DNA of 64,000 nucleotides from Catonella morbi ATCC 51271 (GCF_000160035.2 NZ_KI535366.1:750170-814169), one strand, 5' to 3'. Shown: positions 31,696 through 41,254, numbered from the stretch's first letter. Notes: generated by a model not told the origin, from the sequence alone. Translations and numbers: made by a program.

Positions 31696-32700
31696 ATGGT
31701 AACAATTAAGGATATAGCAGACAAAGCCCGAGTTTCTCAGACTACCGTTTCGAGAATATTAAACCATGATGAGTCGTTAAATGTTAAGGAAACCACAAGA
31801 AAACGTGTGTTTGAAGTCGCTGAAGAATTAGAGTATGAGCATAAATCTCCTAAAAAAAACATAAGAAAGATTAAGATAGGCACCTTTTACTCGTATTCTC
31901 CCGAAGAGGAACTTGAAGATCCTTATTACCTATGCATCAGATTAGCTATCGAAAAAAAAATTAAAGAAGAAGGACATAAAAACACTGTCATAGCCTTGAA
32001 TACTTCACTCGAAAAGATAAATTCTCTGGACGGCATAATTTGTACGGGAACTTTCAGCAAAAAGATGAAGGAGCTTATATACAGCTGGAATAAACCCACA
32101 ATTTTTATAGATGTATATTCCGTAATCCCGCAAAGCGATACTATTACTGTAGACTATAAAAATGCAGTTAAAGAAATATTAGATGAATTTATTAAAAACG
32201 GCCACTCAAAGATAGGTTTTATAGGAGGAAGCCCCGACAATCCTGAGGATAATCCTGAAGAAGATTTTAGATATACAGAATTCTGCGATATCTTAAAAAA
32301 GATGGGCATATATGACGAAAGGTATATTAAAATCGGTCCATATAAAGCGAAGGCAGGAAGATTACTTTTAAAAGAATTATACGAAGAAAACAATCTGCCT
32401 ACCGCTATATTCGCCGCAAATGACTCGGTTGCAACCGGAATATACCGTGCAGCATATGAGCTCGGTCTTAATATCCCTGAAGATATCAGTATAATAGGCT
32501 TTAATAATATTCCGGGAGCAAAGTATATGATTCCTCCATTAACAACTGTAAACGTTTATATGGAATTTATGGGGGAATATGCGGTAGAAGTACTTGAACA
32601 CAGGATTAAAAATGAAAGAAAAATCGGTGTTAAAATATTAGTTCCTACAACGCTATGTATCAGAGATAGCGTGAAAAATATTACAGGAGAAAACTTATGA
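31696..32700 (+). CDS. LacI/GalR-family regulator of the local sugar locus
   Basis: A 334-residue repressor type: N-terminal helix-turn-helix and hinge helix (TIKDIADKARVSQTTVSRILN), then a periplasmic-binding-protein-like sensor domain (PTAIFAANDSVATGIYRAAYELG, PEDISIIGFNNIP). GGAGG precedes the ATG. It is in the rightward arm with lacZ and pgmB, overlapping pgmB by four bases. It probably binds the TTTTAGTAAAA-like sites in the 27475-27787 divergent region and responds to a sugar. Confidence 0.92.
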   Translation: MVTIKDIADKARVSQTTVSRILNHDESLNVKETTRKRVFEVAEELEYEHKSPKKNIRKIKIGTFYSYSPEEELEDPYYLCIRLAIEKKIKEEGHKNTVIALNTSLEKINSLDGIICTGTFSKKMKELIYSWNKPTIFIDVYSVIPQSDTITVDYKNAVKEILDEFIKNGHSKIGFIGGSPDNPEDNPEEDFRYTEFCDILKKMGIYDERYIKIGPYKAKAGRLLLKELYEENNLPTAIFAANDSVATGIYRAAYELGLNIPEDISIIGFNNIPGAKYMIPPLTTVNVYMEFMGEYAVEVLEHRIKNERKIGVKILVPTTLCIRDSVKNITGENL

Positions 32701-33374
32701 TAAATAATAAAATATTAAAGGCTGTTATTTTCGACCTTGACGGCGTCGTAACAGATTCTGCAAAATATCATTATTTAGCCTGGAAAAGTTTAGCCGATGA
32801 ATTGGGTATTCCTTTTGATGAAGAATATAACGAAAAATTAAAAGGTATATCCAGAATGGAAAGTCTTGAGTTAATTCTAAAAAACGGAAATTCTGAAACT
32901 AAATACTCTGCTTTTGAAAAAGAAAAACTTGCAGACAGAAAAAATGAGCATTATAAAGAGCTGATAAAGGAAATTAAGCCTTCAGATATACTTCCGGGTA
33001 TCGAGAATTTTCTGAGCGAACTCAAATCTCATAACATAAAAACAGCTTTGGCTTCAGTAAGCAAGAACGCAAACTTTATAATAAAACAACTTCAGGCAGA
33101 AAAATATTTTGACTATATAGCGGATGCCGCATCAGTTCCGAATACAAAACCATTCCCGGATATTTTCCTTGTTTGCGCAAAAAACTTAGGAATCCAACCC
33201 GGTGAATGTATCGGAATCGAAGATGCAAAAAGCGGTATTGAAGCCATACACAGGGCTGGAATGCTTGCAGTAGGAGTTGGCACACTCTCTGAGATGGCAG
33301 AAGCAGATTTAATTCTTTCAACAAAAGAACTTAACTTAAACCATATTCTGAATAAATTTGACATAAAACTATAA
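32697..33374 (+). CDS. pgmB: Beta-phosphoglucomutase
   Basis: Converts beta-glucose-1-phosphate to glucose-6-phosphate. A HAD enzyme of 225 residues with Asp13 and Asp15 in FDLDGVVTDSAKYH, a C1 cap domain, ALASVSKN, and GIEDAKSGIEAIHRAG. These match PgmB rather than generic phosphatases. Its ATG overlaps the regulator stop (ATGA). It completes the route from the GH65 phosphorylase in the same locus to glycolysis. Confidence 0.93.
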   Translation: MINNKILKAVIFDLDGVVTDSAKYHYLAWKSLADELGIPFDEEYNEKLKGISRMESLELILKNGNSETKYSAFEKEKLADRKNEHYKELIKEIKPSDILPGIENFLSELKSHNIKTALASVSKNANFIIKQLQAEKYFDYIADAASVPNTKPFPDIFLVCAKNLGIQPGECIGIEDAKSGIEAIHRAGMLAVGVGTLSEMAEADLILSTKELNLNHILNKFDIKL

Positions 33375-33389
33375 AATCTTCGTAATCAT

Positions 33390-33513
33390 ATAATTAGTGG
33401 GGCTGCCGCATCAAAGAAAAACAATACAAAATACAGTAAACTTATTTTTAACTAATCACAATATTTTGTATATCTTCTTTAGTGCGGCAACCCCGCATTA
33501 TAATACTAATTAT
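33390..33513. repeat. 124-bp near-palindromic element (MITE-like or long terminator)
   Basis: The whole segment folds on itself. Outer arms are ATAATTAGT 33390-33398 with ACTAATTAT 33505-33513. Next come a GC-rich ~22-bp block (GGGGCTGCCGCA with TGCGGCAACCCC) and inner ATACAAAATA 33424-33433 with 33462-33471. It lies between the convergent pgmB and purine permease genes and could terminate both. Its length and near-symmetrical ends also fit a miniature inverted-repeat element. Confidence 0.65.
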
Positions 33514-33526
33514 CCAATAAGTTTAT

Positions 33527-34888
33527 TTACAACAATACATACTTAGCTATAAATAACACTGCAAGTACATACATAAGTGGTGTAATCTTCTTTCCTCTTC
33601 CACCTACAAGATTAAGTACTACATAAGAAATAACACCAAAAGCAATACCTTCTGAGATAGAATACATAAAAGGCATTGCAAAGATACAGATATAAGCCGG
33701 AACCGCTTCTAAAAGATCAGAATTCCAGTCAATCTTGGTTACCTGCTGGAGCATAAGGAAACCTACCACTATAAGAGCAGGTGCTGTTGCAAATGCAGGA
33801 ATTGCAAGGAAAACAGGTGAAAAGAAAAGTGCCACAAGGAAGAGAAGTCCTGATACTATGGAAGTAAATCCGGTTCTTCCGCCTTCTGAAATACCTGATG
33901 AAGATTCTACAAATGTAGTAATAGTAGAAGTACCAAGTACCGCACCGACTATAGTACCTACCGAATCAGCAAGCAAGGCTCCCTTTATACCCTTAAGTTC
34001 ACCCTTTTCATCAAGCATATTTGCCTTAGATGCACAACCGATAAGTGTTCCGAGTGTATCGAACACATCAACGAAAAGGAAAGCAAACATAACTACAAAA
34101 AAATCCGCTGTCTTTATAAAGGAAAAATCAAGCTGTCCAAATGTAGGTGCAAGTGAAGCAGGCATATCAAATATTTGAGTCGGAAAAAGACTGTAATATC
34201 CTGCATCAGGATTAGGTACATAAATACCTGCTGCCTGAAGAATCATGCCCACTACCCAAAGCGCTACCATTCCGATAAGTATAGAACCTTTTACATTCTT
34301 AAATAAAAGGTATGTCATAAGCAGAATTCCACAGAAAGCAAGAATAACTGAAATTCCCGCTGAATTAAAGGTTCCGTTCTCTATTGAACCCTTGAAGGAA
34401 AAAAGAGTTACAAGAGTTGCACCGTCAACTACTATTTTAGAGTTCTGAAGTCCGATAAAACATATAAATAAACCAATACCAACCGATACCGCCACCTTAA
34501 GTGTATTAGGTATTGCATTGAATATAGCTTCACGTACATTCGTAACCGAAAGTACTATAAACACCAAGCCTTCTACAAATACTGCCGTTAACGCCTGCTG
34601 CCAGGTATAACCCATACCTAGTACTACGGAAAATGCAAAATATGCATTTAATCCCATTCCTGCCGAAAGAACGAAAGGAAGATTGGCAAACAATGCCATA
34701 CAGAATGACGCAAGTGCCGATGCAAGTGCCGTAGCTGTAAATACAGCCCTCTGATCCATTCCTGTCTGCCCAAGTATGCTTGGGTTAACGGCAAGAATAT
34801 ATGCCATGGTCATAAAGGTTGTTATACCTGCCATAGTCTCAACCTTTACATTTGTACCTCTTTCTTTCATCTTAAAAAACTGTTCCAT
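33527..34888 (-). CDS. NCS2-family purine permease (AzgA/PbuG-like)
   Basis: Takes up hypoxanthine, guanine or adenine. A 453-residue membrane protein with 12-14 segments and the AzgA-branch motifs TMAGITTFMTMAYILAVNP, SAGMGLNAYFAF, FVDVFDTLGTLIGCA and TSTITTFVESSSGISEGGRT. The second of two adjacent ATGs (34888) has AGGAGG at five bases; the first (34891) is only two bases away. Monocistronic, with a short structured leader. Confidence 0.9.
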   Translation of the reverse strand: MEQFFKMKERGTNVKVETMAGITTFMTMAYILAVNPSILGQTGMDQRAVFTATALASALASFCMALFANLPFVLSAGMGLNAYFAFSVVLGMGYTWQQALTAVFVEGLVFIVLSVTNVREAIFNAIPNTLKVAVSVGIGLFICFIGLQNSKIVVDGATLVTLFSFKGSIENGTFNSAGISVILAFCGILLMTYLLFKNVKGSILIGMVALWVVGMILQAAGIYVPNPDAGYYSLFPTQIFDMPASLAPTFGQLDFSFIKTADFFVVMFAFLFVDVFDTLGTLIGCASKANMLDEKGELKGIKGALLADSVGTIVGAVLGTSTITTFVESSSGISEGGRTGFTSIVSGLLFLVALFFSPVFLAIPAFATAPALIVVGFLMLQQVTKIDWNSDLLEAVPAYICIFAMPFMYSISEGIAFGVISYVVLNLVGGRGKKITPLMYVLAVLFIAKYVLL

Positions 34889-34914
34889 CATAGCCTCCTT
34901 GTTTTGTTAGATAC

Positions 34915-34958
34915 GAATACGGACCGGTAGTTTGGCAATTAAAACAGACACCATATTC
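34915..34958 (-). promoter_or_regulatory. Structured leader of the purine permease
   Basis: On the minus strand GAATATGG (34951-34958) pairs with CCGTATTC (34915-34922), and inner GTTT pairs with AAAC. The conserved-looking pieces AATATGG, GTTT and CTACCGG recall parts of purine riboswitches, but their order and spacing do not give a canonical aptamer. A TATTAT -10-like box at 34975-34980 would start the transcript just before it. Confidence 0.4.
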
Positions 34959-34989
34959 AAAAATAAGCCAGACTATAATATAGCATAAT

Positions 34990-35016
34990 AAAAAGGGGTA
35001 TTCTACCCCTTTTTAT
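34990..35016 (-). terminator. Terminator of the HAD phosphatase operon
   Basis: On the minus strand GGGGTA-GAA-TACCCC followed by TTTTTATT. Confidence 0.85.
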
Positions 35017-35086
35017 TATATCTTTTTCTAATAAGATTTATTCAAATCAATTCTTATTATAGTTTTGATACTATCAAAAAGATTTA

Positions 35087-35728
35087 TTAAACCAGCCCCA
35101 CAATATCTCCGCACTTTTCAGCTATATGGGTAGCTCCGTATTTTTCAAATTCTTCCCTGTTTCCATAGCCATACATTACCGCAATAGAATCTACTCCGTT
35201 TTTATTGGCAGCCACAATATCAAACTTCCTGTCACCTATCATAACCGCACTCTTCGGATCGGTTATTCCGTTCTTCTCAAAAGCCCGTTTAATCATTACA
35301 TCCTTGTGTACTGTCTTTTCTTCATGTGTAGGTCCTGTAAGATTGACAAAATATTTATCAATTCCATGCTTTTCAATTATTTTCTCAGCTATAGGTGCAG
35401 GCTTTGAGGTAACCACCATAAGTGTATGACCTTTTCCTTTAAGCTTTTCAAGCATTTCTACAACACCTTCATACATCGGAGCAAGCAAGTATCCTGCCGA
35501 CTCATAATGCTCCCTGTAAATCTCAATCGCTCTGTCAGCTTCCTCAGGATTCATTCCACACAAATCTCTAAATGAATCAAAAAGCGGAGGACCTATGAAC
35601 TTCATAAATTCATTTTCAGGAAGCATATCCCTTCCCATTTTCCCCAGAGCATGTTTTGCCGAAGCAACAATTCCGTCTCCTGATTCAACAAGGGTTCCAT
35701 CCAAATCAAACATTAAATATTTATACAT
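35087..35728 (-). CDS. HAD-family phosphatase (phosphoglycolate phosphatase-like)
   Basis: A cytosolic phosphatase of 213 residues: nucleophile Asp in MFDLDGTLVESGDGI, Ser/Thr in MVVTSKP, Lys in the cap-linked region, and MIGDRKFDIVAANKNGVDS as motif IV. Resembles Gph/PpaX types; the substrate could be phosphoglycolate or pyrophosphate. ATG 35728 (MYKYLMF) with GAGGAG upstream is chosen over an upstream start that would enlarge the overlap with the next gene. Overlaps the DUF896 gene by eight bases. Confidence 0.85.
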   Translation of the reverse strand: MYKYLMFDLDGTLVESGDGIVASAKHALGKMGRDMLPENEFMKFIGPPLFDSFRDLCGMNPEEADRAIEIYREHYESAGYLLAPMYEGVVEMLEKLKGKGHTLMVVTSKPAPIAEKIIEKHGIDKYFVNLTGPTHEEKTVHKDVMIKRAFEKNGITDPKSAVMIGDRKFDIVAANKNGVDSIAVMYGYGNREEFEKYGATHIAEKCGDIVGLV

Positions 35729-35936
35729 TTTTTCTCCTCTTAAGCGGTATTTCATTACCATTTTCATCAACTACTTTTACATTTTCAAGCTGACTTCTTA
35801 TATTACCTCTTATGGCGGCAACATAGTCGTCTCTTAGTTTCTTTTGTTCCGCCTTTTCTTCCACTGTCAGCCCTTCTGCCTTAGACTTGTGGTACAGCTC
35901 ATTTATCCTTTTGATATCTGCCTCAGTTATTCCCAT
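35721..35936 (-). CDS. DUF896 family protein (YnzC-like)
   Basis: A 71-residue basic helical-hairpin protein ([40 protein letters not shown]). B. subtilis YnzC is of this family and is linked to the SOS response, but the molecular role is unclear. It overlaps mnmG by 14 bases and the HAD gene by eight, so the three form one coupled operon. Confidence 0.88.
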   Translation of the reverse strand: MGITEADIKRINELYHKSKAEGLTVEEKAEQKKLRDDYVAAIRGNIRSQLENVKVVDENGNEIPLKRRKNV

Positions 35937-37812
35937 TTCTGCTCCTTAAAAATTGTTCTATGTATACCAGTAAGACTGCTATATCCGAAGGGGATACCCC
36001 GGATATACGGCTTGCCTGGCCTACAGAAAGCGGCTGTATCTCAGAGAGTTTCTGTCTTGCCTCTTTTCTTATATTATCTATCTTTTCATAATCTATACCC
36101 TCAGGTATAAGCCTGTTTTCCATCTTCTTAAACTGTTCTACCTGCCTGTATTCACGCTCGATATAGCCTTCGTATTTAATATTGATATTTACCTGCTCAC
36201 CTACAGCCGTAGAAAGCTTTGGTCTCTCATTATCAATAGCAGCCAAAAGCTCGTAATTAAGTTCCGGACGTTTTACAAGGTCAGCCAGGGTTACTGCTCC
36301 AAGCAGGGCTGCACTTCCGTTTTCGGTAAGAAAATCATTTACTTCCTTTTTCCCGCCAATCGTCTTTGACTTCAGACGTTTTATTTCAGTCTCTATATCA
36401 GTTTCTTTTTTAAGCAAAGCCTCATATCTTTCTTTTGAAATAAGTCCTATCTCATAGCCTATTTTTGTAAGCCTCAGGTCAGCATTATCCTGCCTTAAAA
36501 GCAATCTGTACTCTGCTCTTGAAGTCATCATCCTGTAAGGCTCTTTTGTATGCTTTGTCACCAAATCATCTATAAGTACGCCTATGTACGCATCGGAGCG
36601 TTTGAGTATAAGCGGTTCTTTCTTATCAATAAGCCTTACTGCATTTATTCCTGCTATAAGTCCCTGTGCCGCCGCCTCTTCATAACCTGAACTTCCATTA
36701 AACTGTCCTGCCGCAAAAAGTCCGGAAGCCACCTTAAATTCAAGACTTTCTTTAAGTGTGGTAGCATCAATGCAGTCATACTCTATCGCATAAGCATTTC
36801 TTACTATATGTACATTTTCAAGTCCCGGAATAGTCCTATACATTGCTACCTGTACATCTTCCGGCATGGAAGAACTCATTCCGTCCACGTACATTTCATT
36901 GGTGTATTCTCCCTCAGGCTCTACAAATATCTGGTGTCTGTCCTTATCGGCAAACCTCATTACCTTATCCTCTATAGACGGACAATATCTTGGCCCTACA
37001 CCTTCTATAATTCCGCCATAAAGCGGTGAACGGTCAATATTTTCCCTTATTATCCTATGGGTTTCCTCATTGGTATAAGTAAGGTAGCATGGAATCTGCT
37101 CTCTTCCTATATCTTTATCTTCATTTAAAAATGAAAATGGAACTACTTTTTCATCTCCATTTTGTACTTCCATCTTAGAGAAATCTATTGTCCTTTTGTC
37201 CACACGAGCCGGCGTTCCTGTCTTAAACCTTCTCAGGTCAATTCCGATATTAAGGAGAGAATCTGTTAAATGGATAGAGGCAGACAGTCCGTTAGGACCG
37301 GTGTATTCACTTACATCACCGTAAATACAGCGAGCTTTAAGGTAAGTTCCTGTGCAGAGAATAACAGCCTTTGCAGTATAAACTGCACCTGAATATGTCT
37401 TAACCCCTGCAACCTTACCGCCTTCTACTAATATTTCTGCAACTTCCGCCTGCTTAATAGTAAGGTTATCTGTATTTTCAAGTACCTTACGCATTTCTAA
37501 GGAATAGGTGTGTTTATCCGCCTGTGCTCTAAGGCTGTGTACGGCAGGACCTTTTGACTTATTTAACATTTTTGACTGAATATAGGTCTTGTCTATGTTC
37601 CTTCCCATTTCCCCGCCAAGCGCATCTATTTCTTTTACAAGATGTCCTTTGGATGTTCCTCCTATGTTGGGATTGCAGGGCATAAGCGCTATGCTGTCCA
37701 CGCTTACGGTAAATATAAGCACCCTCTTGCCTAATCTTGCTGCGGCAAGTGCTGCCTCACAGCCTGCATGCCCTGCACCTACTACTATTACTTCAAAATC
37801 TTCACAAATCAT
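35923..37812 (-). CDS. mnmG: tRNA uridine-34 5-carboxymethylaminomethyl modification enzyme MnmG
   Basis: With MnmE it builds cmnm5 on the wobble uridine of certain tRNAs, using FAD. The 629 residues are full length: FAD-binding [39 protein letters not shown]-type block ([12 protein letters not shown]), the [17 protein letters not shown] signature, and a C-terminal helical domain that binds MnmE ([20 protein letters not shown]). mnmE is not in the window. First gene of the mnmG-DUF896-HAD operon. Confidence 0.96.
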   Translation of the reverse strand: MICEDFEVIVVGAGHAGCEAALAAARLGKRVLIFTVSVDSIALMPCNPNIGGTSKGHLVKEIDALGGEMGRNIDKTYIQSKMLNKSKGPAVHSLRAQADKHTYSLEMRKVLENTDNLTIKQAEVAEILVEGGKVAGVKTYSGAVYTAKAVILCTGTYLKARCIYGDVSEYTGPNGLSASIHLTDSLLNIGIDLRRFKTGTPARVDKRTIDFSKMEVQNGDEKVVPFSFLNEDKDIGREQIPCYLTYTNEETHRIIRENIDRSPLYGGIIEGVGPRYCPSIEDKVMRFADKDRHQIFVEPEGEYTNEMYVDGMSSSMPEDVQVAMYRTIPGLENVHIVRNAYAIEYDCIDATTLKESLEFKVASGLFAAGQFNGSSGYEEAAAQGLIAGINAVRLIDKKEPLILKRSDAYIGVLIDDLVTKHTKEPYRMMTSRAEYRLLLRQDNADLRLTKIGYEIGLISKERYEALLKKETDIETEIKRLKSKTIGGKKEVNDFLTENGSAALLGAVTLADLVKRPELNYELLAAIDNERPKLSTAVGEQVNINIKYEGYIEREYRQVEQFKKMENRLIPEGIDYEKIDNIRKEARQKLSEIQPLSVGQASRISGVSPSDIAVLLVYIEQFLRSRNGNN

Positions 37813-37842
37813 ATTTTCCTCAAATCTAAAATATTTATATAC

Positions 37843-38103
37843 CTATTCCTCATAATGGTATTTACATGTATATATAATTAAGTTATTATTACTGTCCAAA
37901 TTATATACAAGCCTATGTTCGTCCGTTATCCTTCTGCTGCATACTTTTCTGTACTTAAGAATTTCAGGTTTACCAATTCCTCGCAAAATTCCTTCCCTAT
38001 CAATGCTCTTTATCAGTTCATTAATTCGTTTCACAATCTTTTTGTCTTCTTTTTGCCACTCTAAATAATGTTGCCATGCCGTTGGTGTGAATACAATATT
38101 CAT
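37843..38103 (-). CDS. yoeB: Toxin YoeB (ribosome-dependent mRNA interferase)
   Basis: Cleaves mRNA at the ribosomal A site. The 86 residues fit the whole family: WQKEDKKIVKRINELI, GIGKPE, SRRITDEHRLVY and CKYHY. Glu47, Arg64, His83 and Tyr84 correspond to the known active-site residues of E. coli YoeB (Glu46, Arg65, His83, Tyr84). It shares one base with the upstream yefM. Confidence 0.93.
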   Translation of the reverse strand: MNIVFTPTAWQHYLEWQKEDKKIVKRINELIKSIDREGILRGIGKPEILKYRKVCSRRITDEHRLVYNLDSNNNLIIYTCKYHYEE

Positions 38104-38357
38104 TATTCATATTCTCCCAACTCATCCATGGATTTTAAAACAAATTTACCAGACTCAGCCTCTGACATTGACTTGTCTAACATAGTCAGATATTCGGTAT
38201 TTCTCTTAGCTTTCATTATATCATTATATTGTGCTTCTGACATCATTACAACATTCTGATTTTTTGGTCTTGAAACAATTAAAGTTTCCCCGGCAAAAAC
38301 CTTATCACAAAATGATTTGAAATTCTCCCTTACATCCATACTTTTTACTGCTAACAT
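38103..38357 (-). CDS. yefM: Antitoxin YefM (Phd/YefM family)
   Basis: Binds YoeB and represses the pair's own promoter. The 84 residues start LAVKSMDVRENFKSFCD, with VSRPKNQNVVMMSEAQYN and a C-terminal toxin-binding stretch (LDKSMSEAESGKFVL). ATG 38357 has GAGGTG at good spacing. Operates with yoeB as a type II toxin-antitoxin unit. Confidence 0.92.
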   Translation of the reverse strand: MLAVKSMDVRENFKSFCDKVFAGETLIVSRPKNQNVVMMSEAQYNDIMKAKRNTEYLTMLDKSMSEAESGKFVLKSMDELGEYE

Positions 38358-38545
38358 CAGCAACACCTCATTTCATTATAAAAAACGTATTATTTTTCGT
38401 ACTATTATTATACTCTATTATTATAATCATGTCAAAATATTAGTTTTATTATATAAAAGGACCAAGCCAAAGCTCCTGACTTTCATCAGATAACTCTTAC
38501 TCAGTCCTTATTATTCTAATAAATTACTTCAAATATGAAAAAGTT

Positions 38546-39367
38546 TTAAGCATATACCGCTTTACAGGTGTCACTCTTAATCATCCTGTAAACTATGTAG
38601 CACATAGGAAGTATCATAGCCAGGGAAACTCCGTTTACTATAGTAACTCCTATTCCTTGCGGAACAAAGTCCTGTAACAATCCCATAAAATTATTTGCCA
38701 TATGTAATATTATAGGGAAAAGTAAATTTCTTTTTTTCTCATAAACTATACCGGCTATAATTCCCATCACACTTGCATATACAATCGCAACCGGATTCCT
38801 ATGATATGCACCAAAGATTACAGCTGAAATCAGTACCGATACCCACCACGCAGGAAACACTTTTCTAAGTGAGCCAAGTACAACTCCCCTGAATATAACT
38901 TCCTCTACAATCGGAGCTGCAATTACTGCACTTAGGAGTACTCCATGTAAGCTTCCACCGCCAATCATAGAATTTCCGTCCCTCATTGCAGCAATCTGTG
39001 CCTGAAACTCAGGTATCTTTCCTGCAATAGTAATCCAAATAAATGAAATGCCTGAAACTCCGATACCTGCTGCAAAGCTAAATCCTCCATCTTTAAGGTT
39101 CAGCTTTGTTCTCACTTCATCTTCATCCTTTTTTACAAACAGTTCATATACTACAAAGAATATAATCAGCAGTATAAGGGATATAAGAATTTCCGCAAGA
39201 TACATAAATTCAATAAACTGTATCATAGGTACTTTCAAAACTCCTAAAACCAAGTCTAGTACCCACTTGTTTAAAGCTATTGACAGGTAATAGTATGCTG
39301 TGATTGACACCATCGGTAATACTATAAACCAAATTTTATACCACAAACTTCCTTTATTTTTAGCCAT
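38546..39367 (-). CDS. CPBP-family intramembrane metalloprotease
   Basis: A 273-residue membrane protein with about seven to eight segments. The ABI/CPBP motifs are intact: VEEVIFRGVVLG (Glu-Glu and Arg), FGAYHRNPVAI (His) and HMANNFMGLL (His). The family includes CAAX-type proteases and bacteriocin self-immunity proteins, but the substrate is unknown. Fourteen bases after the TlpA-like gene on the same strand, so possibly co-transcribed with the redox module. Confidence 0.88.
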   Translation of the reverse strand: MAKNKGSLWYKIWFIVLPMVSITAYYYLSIALNKWVLDLVLGVLKVPMIQFIEFMYLAEILISLILLIIFFVVYELFVKKDEDEVRTKLNLKDGGFSFAAGIGVSGISFIWITIAGKIPEFQAQIAAMRDGNSMIGGGSLHGVLLSAVIAAPIVEEVIFRGVVLGSLRKVFPAWWVSVLISAVIFGAYHRNPVAIVYASVMGIIAGIVYEKKRNLLFPIILHMANNFMGLLQDFVPQGIGVTIVNGVSLAMILPMCYIVYRMIKSDTCKAVYA

Positions 39368-39381
39368 GTTTTGCCTCTGAA

Positions 39382-40287
39382 TTATTTCTTCTTTAACTCT
39401 GCGATTTTCTTCTCAATTTCATCAATTTTTGCAAGACCTTCAGTGATGGTTTTAATCTCATCCTCTGTGAAATCAGCCTTTGAAGCCTCTAACTGCTCCT
39501 TTAAGAATTCTGCATAAGGTTTTTCAGCATTTGCCTCTGCCTGATCTTTCTTAACTTTGGCAAATAACTTATTCCAGGTATCCTGATTCTCTGCAAAAAT
39601 CTTATTTTCTTCCTCGTAAAGCGGAGCTGTAGGATCAGCTGATGCTGCTGAATCGTCTGAAGTAACTTTAGATGTTACACCATTTCCGGCCTTTATTTCC
39701 TCGATTACCTTAAGAATTTCTGCCTGCTTCTTCTCATCCTCAATAGCGCCTACAATTGGATCTCCGACTATATTGCCATTTTTATCAACTATAACAGTTG
39801 TAGGGAAGCTGAATATCTTTCTGACATACTCATGGTCATTTGGAAGTATAAGGTTTCTATAGGTTACACCCTGCTTTGAAAGTATATCCTTTGCCTCAGC
39901 AAGTCCTTTTTCATCACTTGCTGTACCGGCATTTATACCTACAAGCTCCGCTCCCTGCTCTTTAAGCTTCTTGCTAAACTCTTCAAGAGCAGGCATCTCA
40001 TTTACGCAGGCCGAGCAGCCATTGAACCAGAAATTAACAAGAGTTGCCTCATTTTTGCTGAATAAGCTTTCATCAACATCATTTCCGTCAAAATCCTTAC
40101 CCTTAAATCCCGGGAACTTTTCACCGGCAGCCTTATTGCTGGCAGTCATACTACCTGTTGCAGCCTTACTTCCTGTAGCTGCACTTCCTGCATCCCCCTT
40201 GTTTCCGCAAGCTGTAATTGATGCTGCAAGCATTGCTGTTACCATAAATACAGGTAAAATTCTCTTAATTGTCATTTTTGTTTTCAT
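39382..40287 (-). CDS. TlpA-like thiol-disulfide lipoprotein with helical C-terminal extension
   Basis: Extracytoplasmic thioredoxin-fold lipoprotein. The signal ends in SITACG (lipidated Cys). The redoxin domain (~residues 55-190) has VNFWFNGCSACVNEMPAL (active-site CSAC), GINAGTAS, and the cis-Pro region FSFPTTVIVDKNG. The last ~100 residues (ADPTAPLY onward) are charged helices not found in a minimal TlpA. ATG 40287 has AAGGAG nine bases upstream. It follows the polyferredoxin gene by 13 bases and probably exchanges electrons with it. Confidence 0.87.
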   Translation of the reverse strand: MKTKMTIKRILPVFMVTAMLAASITACGNKGDAGSAATGSKAATGSMTASNKAAGEKFPGFKGKDFDGNDVDESLFSKNEATLVNFWFNGCSACVNEMPALEEFSKKLKEQGAELVGINAGTASDEKGLAEAKDILSKQGVTYRNLILPNDHEYVRKIFSFPTTVIVDKNGNIVGDPIVGAIEDEKKQAEILKVIEEIKAGNGVTSKVTSDDSAASADPTAPLYEEENKIFAENQDTWNKLFAKVKKDQAEANAEKPYAEFLKEQLEASKADFTEDEIKTITEGLAKIDEIEKKIAELKKK

Positions 40288-40300
40288 TTTGTTTTTCTCC

Positions 40301-41254
40301 TTAGTTTTCATTTTTTGTTGTTTTATTCTTGTTAAGCTCACGAGCTTTTTCAAGCAGTTTCATTTTTTCAGGCCCCCAGTTCACACTGATTGCCTTTGTA
40401 GGACAGACCTTCACACACTCTCCGCAACGTATACATTCCATATGTGCATCATTTTTAGTAATATCCACATCCATCTTACAGGTTTTAGCACATTTTCCAC
40501 AAGATACACACTTATTGAAATCTACATTATAATGAAGCAGAGATACTTTATTGAATAACGCATATAATGCACCCAGTGGGCAAATCCATTTACAAAACGG
40601 ACGATAAACCAATATGCTAAGTATAATTACGGTAATCAATATGCAAAGTTTCCAAGTAAATAGTTTACCAAGTGTAGCCCTGATAGCCGGATTCGCAATA
40701 GAAAGCGGTATACCGCCTTCAAGTATTCCCTGCGGACAAATATATTTACAGAAATAAGGTGAAGCAAGCCCTGCTTTATTATTCAAAAATGTCGGCAGGA
40801 TAATTACTGCAACCAATAGGATTATATACTTCAAATAAGTTAGAAATTTAAGCTTCTTGGTACTAAATTTCTTAGTAGGAATCTTATGAAGCATATCCTG
40901 GAACCATCCAAACGGACAGAGGAAGCCACAGATAAATCTTCCAAGCATTACACCAAAGAATATTATTATTCCTGTCACATAGTATGCAAGACTAAAATCC
41001 CTTGAACCAACCACCGCCTGGAAAGAACCTATCGGACAGGCTCCTGTTGCTCCGGGACAGGAATAACAGTTAAGTCCGGGTACACAAGCTATTTTACCTT
41101 TACCCTGATATAAGGTTCCCTTAAAAAAGTTTGGGAGATGGATATTGGTTAAAAGTGTTGCTATCATCTGAACCATAGTCCTGCTTTTAACAAAATCCTT
41201 AAATGAACCTTTTTTCTTCTTCTTATTTACTACCTTCTTTTCCACTGTATTCAC
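40301..41254 (-). CDS. NapH-like membrane 4Fe-4S polyferredoxin
   Basis: A membrane protein of 317 residues with about five segments. Cys clusters: a first motif with CVPGLNCYSC and GACPIG, then CGFLCPFGWFQD, CKYICPQGI and CKWICPLGALY. Two classical ferredoxin motifs near the C-terminus follow (CVSCGKCAKTC; CIRCGECVKVCP). It likely passes electrons across the membrane from cytosolic donors to a thiol partner such as the TlpA-like lipoprotein. GTG start at 41254. A 10-base gap to the CXXC micro-protein upstream. Confidence 0.88.
   Translation of the reverse strand: MNTVEKKVVNKKKKKGSFKDFVKSRTMVQMIATLLTNIHLPNFFKGTLYQGKGKIACVPGLNCYSCPGATGACPIGSFQAVVGSRDFSLAYYVTGIIIFFGVMLGRFICGFLCPFGWFQDMLHKIPTKKFSTKKLKFLTYLKYIILLVAVIILPTFLNNKAGLASPYFCKYICPQGILEGGIPLSIANPAIRATLGKLFTWKLCILITVIILSILVYRPFCKWICPLGALYALFNKVSLLHYNVDFNKCVSCGKCAKTCKMDVDITKNDAHMECIRCGECVKVCPTKAISVNWGPEKMKLLEKARELNKNKTTKNEN

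Noticed and set aside
34892-34985. Canonical purine riboswitch or tandem PurR box
   Set aside because: The three-way-junction core cannot be drawn, and no pair of CCGAAC-type PurR boxes is present; only a generic structured leader is reported.
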